From positions 103,540,307-103,604,306 of the forward strand of contig OZ024902.1 of assembly GCA_964017125.1 (NCBI GenBank): 64,000 bases of DNA, read 5' to 3'. Of the stretch, positions 48,101-60,100 are shown piece after piece; the first letter of the stretch is position 1, and every line of letters begins with the position of its first letter. The notes under the pieces are model-generated. The model saw only the letters and a program-made list of their open reading frames with translations. It did not search any database and was not told where the DNA came from. The DNA comes from Flabesymbios commensalis (Eukaryota > Annelida > Polychaeta > Terebellida > Flabelligeridae). Both the position numbers and the translations under genes were made by a program.

Positions 48101-51100
48101 TTGATAAAATCAAAAATGGCCGCCTATCGGCCATTATTCACCTCGACAGGCCTGATATTGCGGAATATCATGAACACCGCTCAAGATAGCTACACCATTA
48201 ATAACAAATAAATTGTAAGGTTTCAGGAGAGGATGCATCTTGAAAAATTTCAAGTTGATAAAATTCAAAATGGCCGCCTATCGGCCATTATTCACCTCGA
48301 CAGGCCTGATATTGTGGAATATCATGAAAACTGCTCAAGATATCTACACCATTACTATAAAACAAATTGTAAGGTTTCAGGAGAGGATGCATTTTGAAAA
48401 AATTCATTTTGTCCAAGTTCAAAATGGCCGCCAATCGGCCATAATTCACTTTCACATGGCCGTTATTTGGTAAACCGTGCTAGATGGCTAGACCATTACT
48501 ATAAAACAAAATATGTGATTTCAGGAGAGGATGCATCTTGAAAAAATTTGACTCGATAAAATTCAAAATGGCCGCTTATCGGCCATTATTCACTTTCACA
48601 TGGCCGATATTTGGTCAACCGTGCTAGATGGCTGGACCATTACTATAAATCGAAATGTGAGATTTCAGATGAGGATGCATCTTGAAAAAGTTTGACTTGA
48701 TCAAATTTAAAATGGCCGCCTTTTCGGCCATTATTCATTTTCACATGGCTGATATTTGGTAAACCGTGCTAGATGGCTAGACCATTACCTGATTACTATC
48801 AAACAAAGTGTGAGTTTTCGGGGGAGGATGCACCCTGAAAATTTTTAACTTACGAATTCAAAATGGCCGACAATCAGCATTATTTACCTCGATAGGCCTG
48901 ATATCAGGTGAACCGTGCTAGATAGCTAGACCATTACTATAAAACAAAATGTGACGTTTCGAGAGAGGATGCCTTTCAAAAACTTTCGACTCAATCGAAT
49001 TCAAAATGGCCGCCTATCGCCACTATTTACTTTCACATTGCTGATATTTGGTAAACTGTGTTAGATAGCTGGACTATTACTATAAAACAAAATGTGATAT
49101 TACAAGAGAGGATGCATCTTGAAAAAAAATGACTAGATCAAATTCAAAATGGCCGCCTATCGGCCATTATTCACTTTCACATAGCCGTTTTTTGGTAAAC
49201 CGTGCTAGATGGCTAGACCATTACTATAGAATGAAATGTGAGATTTCAGCTGAGGATGCATCTTTGAAAATTTCGACTTGATCAAATTCAAAATGGCCGC
49301 CTTTAGGCCATTATTCACTTCCACATGGCCGATATTTGGTAAACCGTGCTAGATAGCTAGACGATTACTATAGAATGAAATGTGAGATTTCAGCTGAGGA
49401 TGCATCTTGAAAAATTCTGACTTGATCAAATTCAAAATGGCCCCCCTATCGGCCATTATTTACTTTCACATGCACAATATTTTGCAAACTGTGTTAGATG
49501 TTAGTCCATTACTATAAAACAAAATTTGAGGTTTCGGGGGAGGATGCACCCTAAGTTTTTGACTAATTTATATCGAACTCAAAATGACCGTAAATCAGCT
49601 ATTAGTTACCTCGATTGGCCTGATATCGGGTAAACCGTGCCAGATAGGTAGACCATTACTGGGATACTGATTAGGATCATTAATTTCAATGGGGGTTTGC
49701 AATCTCTGACAGACTGTTTAGTTCTTATCTTACTCTTAGACTGGGCTTCTTAGACCTAGTTGTCTTGCGTCTTGTTGACCTAGCTTAGGACAACATTAAA
49801 AACCCTACACAAAATTGCTTAAATCAAATTCTAATTCGTCGCGTGAGCTCCTGGACTTATGTAGTCTTGTTTATGTGAAGTTACCCATGAGTATGGAGAT
49901 GGCCTGATTAGAATTTCAGCTTCCTACCGATAATCAAAATGGCCGCTACCTAATTTTTACCCCTCGGCCCGTTGGCCCCGAAGGGGTATTGTCGTCTCCG
50001 CCGCCGTCTCCGCTGCCGCCGCACACCCTCTTTTGGCTACTACACCAACATGGTTCAACAGATTAAATTCATACAAACATTCAACCCCTCCCTGCACTTT
50101 GTTTTACTCAAGGTCATAGGTCAAAGGTCAAGGTAAAAAATTAAAAAAATAATCTTGTTAACGCGATAACTTGAAAAATAATTATTGGATCTCTCCAATT
50201 TTTTATGTGATGTTGCCCATGAGTATGGAGATGACCTGATTAGATTTTCAGCTTTCAACCGAAAATCAAAATGGCCGCCACCTGGCGATAAATTTTTTTT
50301 AGATTCCCCTCGCAACCTGGTATATATAGGTTTTCGGGGCCTGCGAGTCTATTGGCATTGTCAGTTTTAGTGTGCGACTGAAAACGAGGCTATGGCGGCC
50401 ATCTTGATTTTTTATTTAAATAATTTCTTGTAAACGCGATAACTTGAAAATTAATTATTGGATCTCCCTAATTTTTTATGTGAAGTTACCCATGAGTATG
50501 GAGATGACCTGATTAGAATTTCAGCTTTTCTCTGATAATCAAAATGGCCGCCACCTGGCGACTAATTTTTTTTTAAACTTTTTTAATGCCCTCGAAACCT
50601 GGTATATATAGGTTCTCGGGGTCTGCGAGTCTATTAGTATTGTTTGTTTTCATGTAAGACTGAAAACGAGGCTGCGGCGGCCATTTTGGTTTTATCAATT
50701 TTAATAAATTGTTCTTATTTTCAATTAATTGCCTTGAAACCTGGCATATATAAAGTCACTGCATGAGCCGAGGGGTATTTTTTGAGTGCTTGCACTAATT
50801 TTTTTTTTTAGAATTTCCTCGAAACTTCGTATATATAGGTTTTCGGGGTCTGCGAGTCTATGAGTATTATCCGTTTTCATGTGAGACTGAAAACGAGGCT
50901 GTGGCAGCCATTTTAGTTTTATCAATTTTATTAAATCGTTTTTATTTTCAAATAAATGCCTTGAAACCTGGCATATATATAGAGTCACTGCATCAGCCGA
51001 GGGGTATTTGAGTGCTTGCACGGTAATAATTTGAAATCATCATAAATGTCTGCATCAGCTCTTTCCAATTCAATTGAATTATACCTATGGGTCTAGGATT

Positions 51101-54100
51101 ATTATAAATATGTTTACTCCTACAGTGCGGGGAACAACTTTAGTCCTCAGAATCTGAAGAGTACAGACGTCAGATTCTGATGACTAAAGTCGATCCCGGC
51201 GCTGTAAGGGTTAAAAAGGTTTTAATTTTTTGTCAGCAAATTTTTCTAAAGTCGATCCCGGCGCTGTAAGGGTTAAAAAGGTTTTAATTTTTTGTCAGCC
51301 AATTTTTCTAAAGTCGATCCCGGCACTGTAAGGGTTAAAAAGGTTTTAATTTTTTGTCAGCCAATTTTTCTAAAGTCGATCCCGGCGCTGTAAGGGTTAA
51401 AAAGGTTTTAATTTTTTGTCAGCCAATTTTTCTGTTGAAATATGTTCGGTTGTTAAAAGACGGGCATCAATAAGTATCTGCTAGTATTTCCTGGCATACA
51501 TGCATACCACATGGGTCCCAGCTAACACATGGTGTTATCCCGTCACTGGTGGCCAGCATCAGCAATTATGGCCCAATATCGACACATTAGATTGAATTGT
51601 ATTGCAATAAAAAACAAATTTGAATCCCCGAATAGGTCTTAAATTTGCTGGTCTTAAACAGGTCTTAAATTTGCTTATCTAAAAGCTGCAGAAACCCTGA
51701 TTGGTTCTCAAGACAGTCATGATAATGAAAAATCTAAATAAAAATAAAATTGAAATTTTTTCTTTCTTTTATTTTATTGTACAGCTGACTCGCTATTTAT
51801 CGATATAAGCTGATATATTTTGAAATAATATGTCAATTAAGCATATTTTTAAAATAAAATAAGTCAACACCTAAATATATAAATTATAAAATAAGGTATT
51901 TTTTCCGACTTTCTGCTCTGAATCTTGAATAAAAATTCTTGAGAACCAACTATTAAAAAAACTGTGGCCTCAGCCAAGTCGTAACAAAAAAATCTGATTA
52001 ATGCTGCTTATAGATCATATTGAAAACATTTTTGTGAAATTTTTTTTATAATCTTTTATTAAGAGATGACTCTTTCACATGTATATCTATGTATTTGGCA
52101 CATAAAATAATAGCTTTTTTCTAAAATCATCTATCACACATTTTGCTTCAAAATTTACATAATATTTTTTATCTGCAGAATGAGTTATACTTCTCACCTG
52201 CTGCTGTTCCTGATACGCCACAAAGTACAACAAAACATGCGTGCCATTCAGCCATCAGACCTGTGCAGAAGAATGAGCTTTCTTCAGGTGATTCTTGTTA
52301 TTGGCTAGAATACTTGATCAATACCAATACTTCTTTATTACCAATGAAAATGATTACCGTATTTTTTGGTGTATTGCCCACTTCAGAGTATAGCCCACAC
52401 AAGGTTAAACAACTGCTGGTTTTACCATAGATACCCCACACTGCTGTATAGTCCTCGTATTCCCACTGATAACACTACAGTTGTGATGAAGGTATTGCTT
52501 ACATGCCGACATCGTACGCATTACACGCTCTGTAATGCACTAACTCTTAGCTCTTTATCTCGCCAGTCATCATGGCTTACGATGGGTCGTTAATAGACCC
52601 GAACATATTTTTAGTAATGTATACAATGTCGGCATGAGACAGATAATTCTTAATAAATACTAATTCAAACATTTCAAATTTTACTTTCACAAATTTCACA
52701 GTCAAACCTGTGTATTGTAGTATAGTTCCACCACTGTACTATACAATGCCATCGCCTTTACTCATATTTCGCATGAGATGTTTTTTTCTTGATGGCGCTC
52801 CAATGTCAGCAGCATGCAGGTGACGTCATAGCACCGGCCTGGTCAGTCTCATTTTAGAAGACATTTTGGGCCTGCATTTTGGGCCTACCATTAAAAATTT
52901 AATTGTTAGGTTTTTTTAATACCAGTATATTCATATTTCGTCGAACCTTTCCAATCATTCTAATGTATCTAAATAAGACCATTTTATATATAGTTGTGCT
53001 CGCATAAGAGCATTGGAATATGAAATGCAATGGTAAATTATTTGCGGGTTAACCGCGGCTCGTAGCCGTAAAAGGTTATGCCTCAAATGGTACATTAGTT
53101 TTACTGATTACTGTGTGGTGGTTAAACTGTGAGAGTGGGGCTATCTGTGTACCGTATATCCCCGTGTATAATACGATGTTTTTTCTTAGCTATTCATTTC
53201 GCAAAAAGGCACCACGTATTATACATAGATGTAGAATTTAATACATTTTTTTAGCTCTCTAGCAGTAAGTTCAGCGGTAAGTTCTTCAGCGGTAAAACGT
53301 ATCTGTAAACGTAGGCCAGTCAGCGTGTTTGGTAAGCAGGCCTATACAACAAGAACAACAGTTAGACTATGCTTTTCCAACTGGTAGAATGTCATTCACT
53401 GTAATTCACGGGCGATGTACAGTAATATTAGCGGCCTTGCGACGATTGGATAATGCACCCATTGAGCACGATACACTAACGCAATACTGGGTCAAAGTTA
53501 GGACAGTGTCGTCGACGCTGGCCCAACAAGTATAAAGCAGCATTGGACATTGAGTGGTGTCTGTTGAGGCCCCCGTCTCACGTTGTCGACGTTTTTCCGA
53601 CTACGCGCGTGGCACCTTTCACAACCACGGGCAGATAAATGACGTCATTAGTCAGTGTTAGTCTGCAACCAATTCACACTGCTGAGTTGTTCATTATTAA
53701 TATTGATTTAATCTAAGATAGCCTTTCATATGGGAGTGTTCTATTGTGTACGATGGTAGGCCTATCTGAACATGATATTTTGGAATGAGAGAAATGCGCT
53801 GACGAAATATAACAAGATATCACTGATTATATTTCCTATGGCAAATTCTATATGTGTAGGCCTTGAAATGTCTATATTGCTGGGATAACATTAACGCCTA
53901 CTGCTGTTGCCGCTGATGATACGATATTGAGCAAATGGTGGTATCTGTTAGCTGTAGGCCTAGTTCACGGAGCGCGGCTCTGTAACACGTGAATTGTTAC
54001 ACGCAGACACCTTATACAGCCACGCACATCTAGTGTCTAGACAATGCGGCTAGTCTGCAAATGTTTTACTATCACATTTCATCTTGTAATGTTCTTATTT

Positions 54101-57100
54101 GAGCACGACGATATTAAAATATGGTCTTTGTAATGGATAAATTAAAATAATATAAATTTGTCGGCAAAATATAAATATTTTAAAATTTGACTGATTATAT
54201 TTCCAGTGGCAATTTCATACAGTGTATAATATGTAGCCTATGCAGGCCTCAGAATGTCTGCCCCAGACGAGAGAGTCTAGAAGACATCCACTGTGCCGTG
54301 GAAAATGAAAATACAGTATCTGCTTACTTAGCAAGTAAGCAGATACTGCCCTTTGGTTTTGCAGAGCTGTAATGTTACTGCTGTTCCCGTCATGGAGCAT
54401 CGTTTATACAGGTGTCTGTCCTGTGTAGCGGCGCTAAATATTAGCTGATTAGTAGAAAAAGATATTATCTGACCTCACATTTACATGGCCGGGGACGCTG
54501 CCGACATCCAAAATTTGAGGTCGTATTATACAGAGGGGCAGGTGTTTTTCAGGTCATCCCAGGCCTCAAATCTTAACTCGTATTATACATGGCGTCGCAC
54601 TATATGCGGGGATATACGGTAGTGGCTATCCAACGCTAGTTTCCACTTGGCCGAGTGACTGCCTTTACGTGAAGTACAGAAGAAACATCTATTTATATAG
54701 GCCTAGATGGGATTATTGAGGCATAACTATGATTTAATAGTATAAGATACGTAAAGTCATGAGTGGAATAGAAGAAACAGAAGAATCATCTCATTATATA
54801 GGCCTAGACGGGATATATGTTTAAAAAAATTGATCTTATTGAGGCATAACTATGATTTATTAGTATAAGATAAAGTCATGAGTGAAATGAAAAAAAATCA
54901 TAGGCCTACTTTATAAAATTGCATTTAGAATTTTTTTTTAAAAACCAGACCATTAACCCATCACTCAGTTTTTAGTCACCTACTTTGAGTAGACATGTAT
55001 GGTATTAATCACTGTTGGTTTATGAGCTTCTAATGAAAAATATTGCATTTAAATTAATATGACCAATGAAATATAGCTGAACTTCAAAATAGTTTACAAA
55101 AAAACTTTTAACGGAACATTGATCATCTGTAATTTTAACCCTCACCATAGTTGTTGTATTTTTCAATCTTTGTGACAATGCCTGAAATTTCTTTATGTAA
55201 TCATGAATTCTACTGTGGACATGTGACTACGTGTTTAATTATAAATGGATGTTTTTTTTCTGATTATTTCCTTAGTACCGTCAGATTATACATCACCTCT
55301 AGCTGCAAGAATTGGTGCTGACATTATACAGAAGCGATTATTTGGTGAGTTTGCACTTTTATCTGTTTATTAAGCAGCCCTCGCCGAGGCAGGCTGCTTA
55401 CTGTATTCCACATGGTCCGCCGCCGCAGCAGTCATTTGTTTTCAAGATAGCTACTAATCTATAACTTCTGCTTCCTCATACTTCACATAGCCATCACATA
55501 CCACTGGGGGATTGTTTTGGTTACATACATTCAATTACTATGGCCACTAACGAAGAAAAGCTCGTTAGCGCTTTTCAGGAAAAAGTTTCCATCAGATCCT
55601 TTTTTAATTTGGCAAATATGTTCAGCTATGACCTGATTAACTTTTGGGAGGAAACAATTCCAAAATGGCCGTTTAATGGCCATTTTGAATTTTAATAATT
55701 TAGTGATATTTACTTAAATAAAAAAAAAGCCAAATAGCTGGACCATCAATATAAAAAAAAATGTAATGGCTCACACAAGAATAACCCATGATAACCCATT
55801 TTGCAGTTATGAAATCCAAAATGGCTGTCAGTCGGACATTTTAATTTTTTTTCTCATTATCTCGGAAATCTTCCATAATAGCTGATCTCTAAACTTCTGC
55901 TTCCTCATACTTCACATAGCCATCAGATAACACCAGGGGATTTTAATTTATGATTCCCATAATATCAACCCTTTAATTAATAGGGCCACTAACAAGGAAA
56001 TACTTGTTAGCACATTTCAGGAAAAAGTTTCCAGCAGATTTTCTTTTTATTTGGCCAATATGGACAGCAATGTTATTCAATGACCTGATTAACTTTTAGG
56101 AGCAAACAATTTTAAAATGGCTGTCTAGCGGCCATTTTGAATTTGAATAATTTTGTAATATTTACCCAACTCAAAATCAAAGCAAAATAGCTGGACCATG
56201 CATATAGAACAAAATGTAAGGACTCACACAAGGATCATGATAAATTTTGCAGAAATAAATACCAAAATGGCTGACTGAAGGTCATTTTTAATTGTTTTTT
56301 CTCATTATCTCGGGAATGTTGCATATTAGCTATAGCGGTAATAAAAAATAAACCTTGAGAAAATTTGCTGATCTATTTTAAATTTGAAATGGCCGACTGG
56401 CGATTACGGAGGGCTGCTTTCATGTTCGTTTCCAAACAACTCTTTCTAGTTTTAACCTTAAATTTGGCCCGTGTCTATTGTCATCCATGTCAGGTTTTTT
56501 TCTCGTCACAGAGACAATTGCCATAATTTACAAACCCTGAAAATATATCATTGGTGCCTGGTGGATTGCCTGTCACTATCTATTACGAAACTTTTGTAGA
56601 GAAAAAAGAAATTGAAGACCCTTTTATCTTAAATGGTGAAGCAAATTTGGCTTCACCAAATTCTGGGGTCTGATTTTGTTTCCAATCTGATCCTGCACAG
56701 TGCTTAACAGCATTTAGGTCATTTTTAGGCCTCTGCCAAAAAATAATTTAGGATTTTCCCCCATGACCCACACATAGCATTTATGTGTCATGTATTCTTA
56801 TTAATGCTCCTGTTGCTTTCTCAGAAAACAAAATCCAACATTCAATGCTGTAAGTCCCCAGTTTAAATTAAAGTGCTGCTAATCTTTCACATGCAAATAA
56901 TTTATCACTGTTGTCATGCCTAATGGTTTTTAGGCCTCAGCCAAAATTTTGCCGGATGCCTATTGTCGTCACCAGGCGCGTCTGTCCGTCCGTCCGTCTG
57001 TCCGCCATTTTTTAGAACTATAACTTGTTTCACATTAAACTTCACATACAGGTTAATCATAACTAAAGCTTGACCAATTTCACATTTGACCTTTCTGTGA

Positions 57101-60100
57101 CCCCTATGACCTTGACTTTTTTCCGATCAACAATTTTTCTTGTTAACGCCATTCACTCAACAATTTTTGATGTTTTGCTCCAAAATGTATACCAGATATC
57201 CATTTCACTAATAGCTCGGATGAGTTCGAAATTGGGCAAGATTGGACAGAAACTAGGTCATGGCGGCCAAAATGGCCGATTATCGGCCAATTTTATTTTT
57301 AAATGCGTAATATCTGGAAAACCGGACCAGATAGCTAGACCATTACTATAGAACAAAATGTGCAGTTCCAGGTAGGGATATACCATGAAAATTTCAACAT
57401 GAAAAAATTCAAAGTGGCCGACCTGCGGCCACTTCAGATCGTCAAATTTTCTCGTTAACGCAATTCACTCAACAATTTTTTGTGTTTCGCTCCAAAATTT
57501 ATACCAGATATCCATTTCACTAATAGCTCGGATGAGTTCGAAATTGGGCAAGATTCGGACGGAAACTAGGTCATGGCGGCCAAAATGGCCGATTATCGGC
57601 CATTATTTTTTTAATATGAGTAATATCTGGAAAACCGGACCAGATAGCTAGACCATTACTATAGAACAAAATGTGCTGTTCCAGGTAGGGATATACCATG
57701 ACAAATTTCAACATGATAATTAAAATGGGCGACCTGCGGCCACTTCCGACCGTCAAATTTTCTCGTTAACGCGATCCACTCAACATTTTTTTATGTTTCG
57801 CTCTAAAATTTATATTATATATCCATTTCCCTAATAGCTCGAATAAGCTTGCAATTTGGCAAGATTCGGACGGAAACTAGGTCAAGGTTGCGAAAATGGC
57901 TGAATATCAGCAATTATTTTTTTAATATGCGTAATATCTGGAAAACCCGACCAGATAATTAGACCATTACTATAGAACAAAATGTGCAGTTTCAGGTAGA
58001 GATATACCATAAAAAATTAAACTTGATCAAATTCAAAATGGCCGAAGGACAATTTCAATAATCGCTGCGGGCTTTTGTCGATGGTGCTCTTGTTTCAAAT
58101 GATTTTCACTTTGAAACGATGATTAGAGGCTGAGGCCTTTTTCCATCGCCGACGGGCCTTGTTTTACATCTTGTATCATTTTTTTTTTACTTTCTTTGAA
58201 TTATTTATCAACATTTTAGCCATTTGAAAATCACAATTGTTTTGGATTTGGTGTCCAGGTGTCTCCAGGTATTCCTCATGATCTGGTTAACTTTTGACAT
58301 GAAAGCAAAATGGCTGATGATTTAATCAACGAGTAAATTTTTTTTTTTTGGAAATCATTTTTATGATCTGAATAACTTTTCAGAGTAATCCATAAAAAAT
58401 TGCTGACAGCCATGTTGTCCTTTTTAAAGTATTTTTTAAAACCGTCTCTTTTTTTTTAGAGCCTACAGATGAATCAATATGTACCTGCGAGATGACCCCT
58501 GAAAAAATATTGCCCTGCAATCCACTAGGAGTTGGTCCACATCCGTGCAGCTCAGAGAAACACAGACATATTTCATGTTCTCATACTGACTTGCATGGAG
58601 ATGACAACAGTGCACCCTTAGTGTCAACACCTTTAACCCCCGTTACAGACACATGTCCTCAACATAGCCCTCTTCTTCAAATCAAGAAGTTTGGTCTTTA
58701 TACTAGTCCTAGTTCTGACCAAGTGAATAAGAATGTTAAAAGTGATGATGATACTTATTATGATGATGAAGACCCCATTCCACCTCAACTTTTAAAATCA
58801 AAATCAACAAGTAGAAAACGAAAACTCATGTCTAACATTGAGCATTTCAAACCCACACTTCTCGCTCCTACAAAAGCTACTAATGCTGCACAGGAGAAAA
58901 AAGGAATATTAGGAACCCCTAAAGAAATTAGAAAAACTGCAAAACCCCGTAAATCTTTAAAAAGAACAGAAAGTTCTGGTATTACCAGTACTGAAAATAA
59001 ATCATCTTGTTTAACTGCAAAGGACAATGTTAAAAATAGTGATAATGCAAAGAATACTGTGTCATTTTTAGAAAAATCGACAACAGTTCAATCAAAAACA
59101 AATGCCTCAAAATACAGCAGAAGAAAATCTGTTCATGTGATGCTTCCTGTACCTGAAACAAACTCATCTCCTCAGTCATCAAGAGAAATAGTGATACCAG
59201 AGACAGAAAAGAAAACAGTACCTTCTAAATCCATACGTAGGAAATCTATGCATTGTGCAAGTTTATCACCACTTGAAAATCACCTTGACAGCTGTACCGC
59301 AGAAAGTAAGAAGAAAAATAGTGGAACTGATATTGAGGGTGAAAGTGGTTCAAATGCGAAGAGACGTAGATCCATTCGCCATGGTAATTTACAAGAAACA
59401 TTAGTAAGTGTTAATGAAAACTCTTCAGTATCTACAGAATCTAAGAAAACCAGGAGAAAATCTTCTGGTAGCTATTTGGAAAAAAACGATAATTTATCAC
59501 GTGATATAGATATACCAGAAAAAAATCCATCTGTAAAATCTGTAGCAAACAAACGCAGATCAATGAGACTTGCAGCTAATTATGATAGTGAGGAGAAACA
59601 GGTTGAAGACACTAGTAGAGTGGAGGTTTCAGGAATGTTTGACTCAATAGCTTATCCATCATTAAGCTCATTAACACGAAACAGACGTAGCATTGATGAT
59701 TTTAGCTTGAAAAATAACACATTATCAAAGTCTAAAAATATATCTTTAAGTAAATGTAATAACAAAGCGTTGGCTGTCTCTGTCAGTAGAGCATCTATAA
59801 ATTCTACAGGTTCATCAAGGAAAAGTTCTCTTTCAATAAAGACAAAGGACACCTGCAGGAGTAGCACGTCAAGCTCAGGAAATTCAAAGCCACCAAAGCA
59901 TTGGAAAAAAGTGTTATTACCTGATAACTCTGGGAAAGAACCACAGCATTCCATTGTGATGACCAGTTTACATACTGCGTAAGTCTGAAACGCTATTTGT
60001 GACTGTACTGTACTTCAATTCAGGGTATAATGAAGAACATCTGTTGACACTAAATCTTAAATACATGTTTTACTATAGAATATATTTTATAATACAATTA

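Noticed and set aside
57001-57060. GTCCGTCCGTCCGTCTGTCC run as a microsatellite locus of interest
   Set aside because: It is simply part of the head of family D.
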